Of a stretch of DNA of 64,000 nucleotides, positions 18,540 to 30,000 are shown piece by piece. A program made the position numbers and the translations under genes. The number at the start of each line of letters is the position of its first letter. The stretch's first letter is position 1. The stretch comes from Astropecten irregularis (Eukaryota > Echinodermata > Asteroidea > Paxillosida > Astropectinidae), in the NCBI GenBank assembly GCA_963971285.1, contig OZ020248.1, positions 16,182,001-16,246,000 on the forward strand. The letters run 5' to 3'. The notes beneath the pieces are model-generated. The model was not told where the DNA came from. It ran no database searches and saw only the letters and a list, made by a program, of their open reading frames with translations.

Positions 18540-18859
18540 TTGGCTTTTTCGATTTTAATCGGAAAAGGTATTGCGTTTGTTCTGATTTTTTTTTTTTTTC
18601 TTCTTCTTCTTCTTCTTCTTTTTCTTCTCCTCAAGTCTATGAGAATTTGTACACGATTGTTCTACGCTCCACTTTGGTCACTTTAAAACAGTCAATCTTA
18701 ACCAAACTTGGTCTAAATAAAGTCCATATAGCAAAGATGTGCCCGCGTAAATTACGTCATGATGACGTCATCAGGTGTCATGTGACAAGCGATTTGAATT
18801 TAATAATCAAAATCTTTAAAAATCAATAAAAAATCAACGGTTTGAGATATTAACTTGAT

Positions 18860-19095
18860 TCTTTTACCAAAAATGATTGTTAGGCAGGGTCTTTCTTTGG
18901 GACACATTGCTTGACCTCTGTGACCTCTACTTCCGGTCAAACAGGAAGTAGCTCCTTATTTAAAAGTGGTAAGAGCTAGGATCATGATTCTTTCACCAAA
19001 TATCAATGTTAGGCAAGGTCTTTCTTTGTTACAAATTGGTTGACCCTTGTGACCTCTACTTCCGGTCAAACAGGAAGTAGCTCCTCATTTATCAT
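18860..19095 (+). repeat. 129-bp minisatellite in H1, about two copies
   Basis: Copies start at 18860 and 18989 (period 129). They have the same TGACCTCTGTGACCT and ACTTCCGGTCAAACAGGAAG core as in the short units. Confidence 0.85.
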
Positions 19096-20019
19096 GATCA
19101 TATCATGGCTCATGAATGCAAAACCATAATTATCGACACCACAAACATATAGGGCTGGTAAGGTATTCCAGAGATCGCTGGTTTAAATGCTGCTCAAGTC
19201 AATTTTTCTTAATTCACTTTTCATTAATTAATTTGTTATTAGATTAGTGACGGGTAAGAATTATTTCGACAGCACCGTACGCGTTGTGGGACCGGTACCA
19301 CGCGAAATGTAAAGTGCGCCCTCATGTGAGAGAAAAGCAAAGGAAATTATTCATTATTGTACATGATACGACGTACGGCCTGTGACGTGTTTTATTTCTC
19401 GTAATGTGCTGGCACATAATAATTATTCAGTCCATTAATTGTCTTTATCATCTCAGTACAGACAAAATATTTATAAACCTATGATCTTGTTGTGCTAAAT
19501 GTTGACAAATTTCTTCCTCTGTTTTTATGACATTATTTTCTTCTTGGTTGGCATCATAAAAGACGAAGGCCAAATAATAAACAAAGAAATAAAAATTCTT
19601 TTCACGTTTTGCAAAATGACTTGTATTTTATTGCAACATAATTACAACTTTTTAATACGTGGTTTTATATTCATAGTTCATTGAAAACACCAAATCATCA
19701 GTCACATCATTAGAAACAATTGGAGTGACTGACACGACAGGTTTACGTTATTTAAAAACGATATTTCCATGTATATTATATGATATTAATTACATAGAAT
19801 TAAGACAGACGAAAGTATTTAAAGACTAACAAAAAACAATTAATATACATCGATAAGACAGTTTATAATCCATTCAATGAAAAAGCAAAAAACCACAATG
19901 TCATTATGTGCATTAAAAACAAGCAGAGATATAAAAATCATTCTCTTAAAGGTAATTGTATTCACAGTATCCTAGAGAGCGCTGTATTGTCGATTTTTTT
20001 TTTCTATCTTTCAGTTCTA
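19096..20019. other. H1 non-coding region with a decayed tRNA-like stretch
   Basis: AT-rich, no credible gene. Near 19150-19200 it has TAGGGCTGG...TCGCTGGTTTAAATGCTGCTC, a decayed relative of the tRNA-like repeat at 23747. The corresponding stretch in H2 (43855-44690) carries a 129-bp MITE that is absent here. Confidence 0.5.
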
Positions 20020-20990
20020 CAGTAGGGAATGATTAAGTTAGAGGACGTTCCATTCCTACGTTTTCTGTCAGTATTTGTTTTTTGAGGGGGAAGCATATTT
20101 CTGTACTTGTCAGATTTCATTAGTTTTGTTCCAAAGATTAACAGAAGGTGATTTCTTCTACTTTGTAATGAGGATATGCCTAGTAGTTGTAGAGCGTTTG
20201 AGTAAATGTGATAGTTCTGATAGCCAAGTATAATTCGGCAAGCACGTTTTTGAACTGCTTCTATTCTGTTAGATAAAATGCCGGTAATGGAACTGTGCCA
20301 AACCTAACATGCATACTCAAGACTCGATCTTATGTAACATATGTCAACAGAAACTAGGTCGATCAGTTAAGGGAGCATTACATTTTTTCAATATCGACAA
20401 AGTATATAATCTACGCGATGCTCTAGACACAATTTCAGCTATGTGGCTTTCCCCTTTGAGGTCACTCTGTATAATAATCCCCAGCCCAGGAGTTTTATTT
20501 GAGTTGCCTCATTAATGATAATTGAGTTGAGAGTGAAGGTTTGGTTTGGCAGGTCCCGTTTCAAAAAACTTATTTTCATTACATTACATTTAGCCGGCTA
20601 AGGCAGGACACCATTATTAGAACACCACTTGGCCAACTCATCTAGATGGATTTGTAGCCCCGGTTGTTCATCATACTTAACTACTTCCCCAAGGGTTAGG
20701 TCATCCAAATATATCCATCGTCTGTGAGTTCCCATTGCAGCGTCATTGACAAGGAGAAGAAAAAGAATTGGGCCCAATTTGGTACCTTCAGGGACACCGC
20801 AAGAAATAGTTTTCACGGTGGAGACATAGCTGTTCAGTTTTGTGTTCTGAGTACAGTTAAGAAGTCACAGACAATGGGAACAGTGGATTGTCTTACTCCC
20901 AGCTCAATGAGTTTTCTTATGACCACATTATGATTTACACGATCACAGGCCTTAGTAAAATCTATATAGTGAAGAGGAATGCGTATCTAT
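20020..20990 (-). pseudogene. LINE reverse transcriptase fossil in H1
   Basis: Minus-strand fragments of a non-LTR reverse transcriptase. GVPEGTKLGPILFLLLVNDA is followed by WIYLDDLTLGE; the catalytic Y-x-DD is read as YLDD. Downstream, in another frame, lies a decayed C-terminal NRI.AVQKRACRIILGYQNY-type region. Frames are broken by indels. It is the same insertion as in H2, so it predates the split of the two copies. It is most like jockey/CR1-type LINEs by general pattern; the family is not certain. Confidence 0.7.
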
Positions 20991-22059
20991 TTTGTTTGTC
21001 CAAGCCTTCTTGAATGAAATTCAACATATCGGCAAGATATGTACCGTAGAACTACCTTTAACAGACATGTGTCTGCAGATCTATAATTCACATTCAATCA
21101 TTATATTTCATTAGTAAAACCCTATTCTGAAAATTGCAGAGGGATGATTTTTTCTGACATTTACATGCATATAGTTTCATAATTATGAATACATTATGCT
21201 CTGAAGATTATTACAAATATCACTTCACATATTATGGGTTGAGTGTGTAAACCTGCCTTCCACTCCAGCATGTGACATTTGACAAGTGTATGAAAATTAC
21301 TAATCATGTGATAAATTTGTTCTGCACATAGTCTTTTACTGGTTTCATCAAGACAATACATTAAGTGCATTCTTTGTGAAATACTGAGTGAAAGTAACAT
21401 TGATAAAGAAGCATGATGAGGGTATTCAACTTAACTTGTCTGCATGCATCATATTACATGTAACAATCTATAAATGCTTCTTTTAGTAGGAAGGAACAAC
21501 GGAGGGTACTTTTCCCATTTTTAATAAAATCCTTTGATCAAGACACATGGCGTAAGAGAGCAGTACATGTATATAGATTTTGTCACAGTACACACAGCTT
21601 TTCTCCTTCAGTTTCCATAAAAAAGTACTAGTCACGTTTTTCTTCAAATTATAGGTAATGATAAGTAAAACAACCTTTTGCATCACATGTACAAAGTAGG
21701 AATGTTGTAGTGGCATTAGTCATGTTAGTAGAAATTGTGGCCTATTTACAAATGGGTTAAATGTAACATTTGGTACATGATTGGGAAAAGTTCTAAAAGT
21801 GAACTGTTTACATAATTAATGGGAGCTGCTGCCAAAACTATTCCGAACATAAAATACATGAAGACACTGCTGTTCAGCCTTGGATGACATTACATGTATT
21901 ACTAATTACTTATATGGAATTACTTATATGGGATTTTTCAGCAAAATCTTTTCGAAAATAACTTGTCTTTACTTCTTCAAAGCAGGTTCAAAGCAAGTAC
22001 AAATAACATGATAAGAATGGTGCATATTGTGTCCTACATGAGTTGACATGACAAAATTG
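20991..22059. other. H1 non-coding AT-rich region
   Basis: About 1 kb without a credible gene. Short open frames here differ in length from those at the matching place in H2, so they are not conserved. Confidence 0.5.
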
Positions 22060-22640
22060 ACCACACACTGAAAAATGGTCATGTATTCGTTTACATGTCC
22101 CTGCTGAGTGTATCAATCACTATCGTACGTGATCACATGTTGACCATGCAGTGAAGAATGGTCATGTGACATGTCCCTGCTGAGTGTATCAGTCATTATC
22201 CCGATGACAAATTGACCACGCAGTGAAGAATGGTCATGTGACATGTCCCTGCTGAGTGTATCAATCACTATCCCGATGACAAATTGACCACGCAGTGAAG
22301 AATGGTCATGTGACATGTCCCTGCTGAGTATATCAGTCACTATCCCGATGACAAATTGACCGCACAATGAACAATGGTCATGGGTTGACATGTCCCTGCT
22401 GAATGTATCGGTCACTATCCCGATGACAAATTGACCATGCAGTGAAGAATGGTCATAGGTTGACATGTCCCTGCTGAGTGTATCGGTCATTATCCCGATG
22501 ACAAATTGACCATGCAGTGAAGAGTTGTCATGGGTTGACATGTCCTGCTGAGTGTATCGATCATTATCCTGATGACAAATTGACCACGCAGTGAAGAATG
22601 GTCATGTGTTGACATGTCCTGCTGAGTGTTCCACCCACTA
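22060..22640 (+). repeat. 72-76-bp minisatellite in H1, eight copies
   Basis: CATGTCCCTGCTGAGTGTAT-type units start at 22094, 22170, 22242, 22314, 22389, 22464, 22539 and 22613. Units carry TTGACCACGCAGTGAAGAATG. H2 has about six copies. Confidence 0.88.
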
Positions 22641-23193
22641 TCCCGATGGATGTTAGCTGCCAATGCTTTTGACTGATGATTGTTGTTCTGAAGGACATCT
22701 AGGACTCTAAAATGTAAAAATGCAAAATGACAAGAATAAATAAAGAGACAGGAGATAATGTGAAAGTAACAGTGAAGTTGCTGTTAAAATGCAATTTATG
22801 CTTATTAGTTTTGTCATCATAAAGTGCAATATTTGTATTGGTGACAAAAAATATTTTGACAAAAATGTATATTTTGCTTAAAATGTGTCCTTGTTTCTCT
22901 TTCAACCTTTTTGCAGGAATTTTGTTTGTGTTTATTAGGGCAAATTAAAAGTATAATTTTTAATATTGTACAATATTGATTATTTCAAAAAAGTTCCAAC
23001 AGATATTCTTAAAAAACATTTGAACCATTAACAGCCAACATACCTGAAATTATCATGCCCTTTGTGAGAGTATCTGCCACAGCCAAGATGGGAAGAGTGG
23101 CTATGGGTTGACATCGCCCTGCTGAGTGTATCAGCATGGAGCTAGGCCACTATCCTGATGACTAGATGACCATCTGGTGAGTAGTCGCCATGG

Positions 23194-23300
23194 TTTGACA
23201 TGGCCCAGCAGTGGCCATGCATGCTTTGACATGGCCCAGCAGTGGCCATGCATGCTTTGACATGGCCCAGCAGTGGCCATGCATGCTTTGACATGGCTGT
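23194..23300 (+). repeat. 31-bp minisatellite in H1, three to four copies
   Basis: TTTGACATGGCCCAGCAGTG units start at 23194, 23225, 23256 and 23287 (period 31). H2 has about 20 copies at the matching place. Confidence 0.88.
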
Positions 23301-23530
23301 GCCTAGTGTCATTGTGATGACCACAAGATGATTGTACATGGTTTGACATACATCTGTGGAGTATATAAAAATATTCGTTCATTAGTTCACATTCCCAATT
23401 GAAAAACTATGTGCAACCTATCAGCGCTGAAACCTCTTTACAGTGAAACAAGTACACAAGTTTTGAATATACATGCAATTGCACTCTATTCTATACTACT
23501 ATTTCATCTTTGAATAATAATTATAAAAAT

Positions 23531-23880
23531 CAAATAACCACAAGGAAATTGACTGAATAATAATTCATTGACATGTATAACAACATCTGTAGAAAACATA
23601 ACATAGTGATACAAAAACCTTATTATATAACTTGTTTTGATTTCATGTTCAACTCATATATCTCTAACTCATAAATATATTGAATAGTGAATAAAGAAAA
23701 ATTGACTGGAGCAGGATTCGAACTATTGGGGTCACCATCAATGTAGGGCTGGATGGCTCAGTTGGTAGAGCGCCTGTACGGTATTCAGGAGGTCGCTGGT
23801 TCGAATCCCGCTCCAGTAAATTTTGCTTTGTTCACTTTTCAATGACTTAAAATTCAGTAAGTTTCCCTTGTGGTTATTTG
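23531..23880. repeat. Foldback-like inverted repeat around a tRNA-like sequence (H1)
   Basis: The arm at 23531-23558 (starting CAAATAACCACAAGGAAATT) is the imperfect inverse complement of 23852-23880. Between them lies a tRNA-like stretch at 23747-23818 preceded by a shortened inverted copy of its own 3' end (GACTGGAGCAGGATTCGAAC at 23704-23723). H2 keeps both tRNA-like halves. Confidence 0.65.
23747..23818 (+). other. tRNA-like sequence (SINE-type, probably not a functional tRNA)
   Basis: 72 nt with a good D arm (GCTC AGTTGGTA GAGC), a T arm with GGTTCGAATCC, and a partly paired acceptor stem (GGCTGGA/TCCAGTA, 6 of 7). Against function: the residue before the would-be anticodon is C rather than T, the anticodon stem has a T-T mismatch, and a mispair sits in the T stem. 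It keeps internal A- and B-box promoter motifs. Confidence 0.6.
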
Positions 23881-24098
23881 ATGATTAATATATTGTAAAA
23901 GCCAATCAGGTCATGTTGATTAAAATTTGCATCTTCAAATAATATTTTATCAACATGTACAACAATTTGCATGATACAAGTACCTTATTATATTATATCA
24001 ATTTCATGTTCAATGCATATCTCTCATACTAAATACACAATACTGATGGTACATTTTCATCTTCAAACAATGACTTGAGTACATTTACATAGAAAATA

Positions 24099-27000
24099 TC
24101 ACATATTGATACATACACCTTCATGATAACTGTAATAAGTAGGAATTACAGTTGCACATACTGATTCTATATTTCTTACATATACATGATCAATCAATGT
24201 CCCATTCTCTGTTGTTGCATCAGTCACACATTGTTTATATCCATGCTCACACATTAATTTCTCAATCTGTGAATGCTGTTTGAAAATATCTTCATTAAAA
24301 TCACCTATGACAATACATCTGTTAGATACTTTATGAAGTTCATCAAGTAAATGTTTCATGTTGGTAATAAACTCATTCATTGAAAATGATGCTGGACGAT
24401 AAATTGTTACCAAAGAATATGACATTTCACAAATTACTTGTATTGCAATATACTCCAAGTTGTGTACAGGTAAGATCAGTCTACTGAATGTCTTGTTCCT
24501 TCTACCATACACAGCAACACCTCCATGACACTGTTTGCTTAACATCTGAGTAATATTACATGAATTATTATATGAAGCAATTCTGACTTGATCATAGCAT
24601 TTGAAATCACTTAGTTCTGTCTCACAGTCAAACTCATTCTCACTCCATGTTTCTGTCAGACAAATGAAATCTGCTGACATCATATCAATATTACATTTCA
24701 AGTCTTCAAAGTGTTCTTTCAAACCTTGGATGTTATGCATCATGATTACAGTGCCATTTGATGGTAGTGTTCTTACATTAGGTTCTTCAATAAATTGAAT
24801 CATATTAGTCAATGAATCCTTTACTGATTTATTGCAATAAACAAACTTTTCATTAAACCCTTCAATCACAAGTCCATTTAGAGATGTTACTCTGCTTAGT
24901 GCTACATATGCTTGACCTGCTGAAAATGTCCGTTCAAGAGATACCACTGCTCTGTCTGTAGTCACTCCTTGTACTTTATGTACTGTACAGGCCCATGCTA
25001 ATTTCAATGGAAATTGTCGCCTTATCCACTGTTTGCTTATATGTTCTTCTTCTCTTTGTATTCTAATAAATCCATCATTTTTCCTTTTCACTTTGGATCC
25101 AACACTCTTGCTATCAAATAGAATATGTATGTATTCAGGGGTAGATTCATCAGGTGACAAAATTATTTCACAAACAGTTCCAAGTACTCCATTAACAAGT
25201 CCATCTGAAACATCAAGATTTTTAGACAGCATTACTCTAGCACCAGTACCTAGCCACAATGATTCAGGCAAAGTTGTACGCACTGATTTTTGAGGTATTT
25301 TCACTTGGCTTGTCTTTTTATGGGACTCTTTCTGGAAATCATTTGCTAAAATACAGAAATAATCACTGCACTTTGCAAACAGTATCTTCTTATTGTATTC
25401 ATCAACCTGTTTATTACATGGAAATATATGTAACGCATCATCCCACTCTTCTCCAGTTTCTCGTGATTGTAACATTGCCACATCTTCATCCAATAACTTA
25501 TCCTGCTTAGCTCTGACACGTATTCTATTCAAAGTTTCAGCAAACTGCATATCATCCTTTTGTCTCATAATTTCCGTCAACTCTACTTTCTTAAAACAAT
25601 CATTCCACAGATCTACTGTAATATCTTTCTGATACAACGATTTCCCTTTGACTGGAGGTAACTGATAAAAATCACCAACAGCTAAAATGCTCACTTTTCC
25701 AAATGGCTTGAGATCACGAGTTTGCTTAATCTGACGCAGACGTCCATGAATGTAACACAACATCTTATGATCAACCATTGATATTTCATCAATAATGACA
25801 ATCTGAAGATCTTGTAATTCATTCCTTAAAGTATTCAATTTTTCCTCACCTAAAGGTTGATATGGCAAACGTGCATCAGTAGGGATTGACAACGCACTGT
25901 GAATTGTACTTCCATTGATATTAAAAGCTGCAACTCCAGTAGGTGCAGTTATCATTACAGACACATTATCAGGATTATGAACCATTCTTGTAAACAGTCT
26001 TGTTGCTTCGTAATGTATTGATTTAACCAAATGACTTTTCCCAGTTCCAGCTCCACCAGTGATAAACACATGAAATGGTTCAGGGTTTTTGCCTTGTACC
26101 TTCTGTAAACACCAGTCACGAATCTTATTAAACACTTTCCTTTGCTGTACATTCAATGACCTCAATAATCTCAGTGCATCTTGATTTGATATTCTCGCTG
26201 AATGTGGCTCAATATTACACACTTTATCTTTCTTGTCAGATTGTAGGTCAGGAATATCCAAATCATCATCTTCTGATAATACTGGCTCACGCTCTGCCTC
26301 ACATTCCAGTCTTTCCTGCTCAGATATTGGGGAGATCATAGCCCATGCATCTTCTTGCATACCATGTTTTTCTACGTATTGTTTAGCTGCTTCAAGAGCC
26401 TCAGCATTCTTCTCATATTTTGACCGATGATTTTCCACAACAACACTCACAGATTTCATTTGGTTATTTATACAAACAGAACCATTCCTGTAAAATTGTT
26501 CATAATTATCAAACTGTGGTGGCTTCAGTTGAGCATCAACACGATATGGAAGAAACAATTGCAATATACTGTGGTAATATTTCTCTGGATATTTAGTCAC
26601 TGAAAACCTTGGATATCTTATGACTGCTGGATCAGTTCTTGTACGTTTCTGTATGTGGCCAAGACCATGTTTCAATGCATACACTGGTGACTTTCTTGAT
26701 TTGTTACATGTACCTGCATTATAAATAATTCTGTACTCTGAACTAAATGTTGCGAGACACATGTCATTAAATTCATCAATATCTGGCCTTGCTTTATAAC
26801 GATCAACTCTATTAGTCATAAAAATATCATCATCTTCACATTTGTTCTGAATTACACTCAATGGCAAACTCATTCGAACTGGATTTTCACCAACAGGTAT
26901 AAACTCCACTTTTCTAGAACCTTCTTTCAATCTCAGACCACAAACACGAAACACTGCTTCCTGAGCTGATAATTCTCTATTGTGTAAATACACACATCCA

Positions 27001-30000
27001 ATTTCCTTCATACTCTGTCTAGCATCTAAATTCCCCTTTTTGGCCTCATTCTGCGCATGTGCTAACAACTCTCCCAATTCTCTTTCTGACTTTGACATGT
27101 ATGACACTACGTATGCTGCACAGGCATATGCATCAGTGATATATTGAATATCCATATTAGCATTCCAGGCTCTTATTAAATCAGGATTATACAGATTCAC
27201 CCATACATCTTGAGGCTCTCTCTTTAAAACAATACTAGATTTCCTGCTCAAAACATCATTAGCCTTTTCAAAATCAGTCTGTGTAATACTAATTCTTTGA
27301 AATAATTCAGATGTGGACATGTGTTGATTCTTGTCATCTTGGATTGCATTCCATACTGACTGCAATAATTCCTTGGCTGCTTTGCGTTTCATTTCATCAT
27401 TACTAATGGATGTACTTTCTTCAGGATTATATTCATCATCCTCACTTTCTTCATCATCACAGCCATCAGCTGAATCATGACTGGCAATAAATGTTCTATT
27501 AGACGGTGGTCTTGGAAAATTAAATCTACATTCAGAACCCTTCTTTTTACAAGACTTGGTATGTTTCCTACTATGTTGCTGCACATGACTGATTATTTCA
27601 TTCAATTCCTCATCTTCTTCCTGAGTTGGTAACTTGCAACTGATATATTTATCAATAAAATTTATTACATCAGCATCATCATCTTCTTCCAATTTTGGAG
27701 CATTCTCAATCCAAAACAGACAATGTGTGTGTGGAGATCCTCTTTGCTGAAATTCTACTCGGTAAAAATAGTCATTGACTCTCCCAATTGGTTCTGCACT
27801 AGACATGATAACATCTTTCAAAAATGTGTGAAATCGATTCTCAAACATTCTAGCAACAGTCACTGGATTGCTTCTCAATACTGTACACTTATCATTCCAA
27901 TCTAAGTCTTCAATATTTCTGAAATCCCCTTGTTGTCTCAATATTGTATTAATAACTTCAGGCCATCTCATATCAGCAGCAGAAAATGAGCAAAACCATG
28001 TTGGTATTCCAAGTTGTCTAATCATAGCCATGACATCTCTCTGAGTTGATTGCCAATATGACGGTGTACCTCTAATTGGTTTCAAAAATTTATATCCACT
28101 ATCAGACTGCAAAATATCATTCAATTGATCTCTATCCTTAATCATGCTAGAATTCACACTTTGACCACAATGCATTTCCCCCGAACTCTGACGCATAGCA
28201 ATTGAAACACCAGACATCACCTTTTCAATTTCTGATAAATACTGGGCATAAAAGATATACTGAGTACATTTGGCAAATCTATTATCTGCATTCATCAACC
28301 TATTATGAAAATATCTCAAGCGTGTCAGCTTTCCATCACGTTTATCATCAAATATAGGTGAGCCTACTGGGAATAATGCTGGAAAACATTTGGCCTCATT
28401 ACCTTTCTCCATTAATACTCTAACTGGATTGTTTCCTTCACAAGGTGCAACACAAAATACATCATCAAAGTATTGATCAAGCACTTCTTGTCCAATATCT
28501 ATAGGCTGTAAGCATGTATCAAGTGGAATACCACACAAACGATCTTCATCTGTTTCTTCATCACTTACACTAGATTCATCAGATTCATGTACCACTTCAT
28601 CTTCGTCATGTTCTTCATCATTCACATCATCTAACAGGGGATCACTCCAATCACAATTGATTTCAATATCTTTATACCATGCATTGTTCTGCTTAAGATA
28701 GCTTAATGCAGTTTCCACATGTTCCTTGGTGACAAACTGATATTGATAATATCCTTTGTAGGTTAGCTTTCTTTTTAATTTGATTCGAATTAACTGATTT
28801 TCATTTCTGCATCTTGGCAATGCTGTCACTGTTTCTGTAATATTAGATGGTACACATACAACAGGACCGTGTATTCCATTCTGTCCACCTTTCGGCAAGG
28901 CTACCATTTTCATGAATGGTATATTAATTGCAATGAGATGCTCTTCTAATATATTCAAACAATCCAATTCTTGTGGAATGTCTATTACTTCTAAATTATT
29001 TGTACATGCTTCTGCTGGAATTTTTTTCTGTAGTAATGTTCTATGACATGTGTAACATATCCATAATCTAGACCTGCTTGATTTTGATACAAGACATTCA
29101 TTTCCGCACTCTTTTGTACAAATACACCTATGTAAATATTTGTCAGATATACAACCTATACTGCTGTATTTTTCTTTATTGCACCTAATAACTTGTCTTT
29201 TAAACAAAAGTTTACAACAGACTGCACAAACATACTCAGGTCCTGTTGACACTGATTTCTTCCAATTTTGTATAACATTCCTCATGTTCCTTGCATGTTG
29301 AATCTTTTTATTTCTTGTTCTTATATTCCTCTGCTTAATTTTCATACGATAATTTGCATCATGGCGATACTTGCGTTTCAGACTTGTTATCAAATTCACT
29401 TTGTACACATGATTACTCCAATACTTTTTCTTGATAGAGTTAACGACAGCATTTCTATATATTCGGTTACTATGATACTTATTTTTCGCACGATTAATTG
29501 TTTTCTGCCTATATGTAGCATCTCTATAATACCTGGCTACTGTACTAGTAATCTTTTCTTGTCTATGCACAATATCATTACGATACTTGTTTTTTCCACT
29601 ATTAATCTTCTTTTTTCTGTACACACTATCCTCATGATATTTAGTTTTCTCACTATTGACCTTTTTTTTTCTGTGCGCAATGTCTGTATGATACTTAGTT
29701 TTCTCACTATTAATCTTTCTGCTTCTGTGGACATTATCTGTATGATACTTAGTTTTCTCACTTTTAATCTTTCTGCTTCTGTGGAAGCTATCGGTATGAT
29801 ACTTAGTTTTCTCGCTATTAACCTTTTTTACTCTATGTGCAATGTCAGTATGATACTTAGTTTTCTCACTATTAATCTTTCTGCTTCTGTGGACATTATC
29901 TGTATGATACTTAGTTTTCTCACTATTAACCCTTTTTTCTTTGTGTGCAATGTCTGTATGATACTTCTTATTTAACAATTTCTTCTTCTTTTCACCACTT

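Noticed and set aside
22113..22541. 142-codon minus-strand frame across the 72-76-bp repeat
   Set aside because: The repeat makes it; the matching H2 frame differs with copy number and has no other support.
23194..23300. CRISPR-like array of 31-bp repeats
   Set aside because: Repeats abut each other with no unique spacers and lie in a eukaryotic transposon; this is a minisatellite, as is the larger array at 47926-48555.
23747..23818. Functional tRNA gene
   Set aside because: Faults in the anticodon stem and loop and in the T stem, and several decayed relatives in the same elements; a tRNA-derived repeat is more likely.
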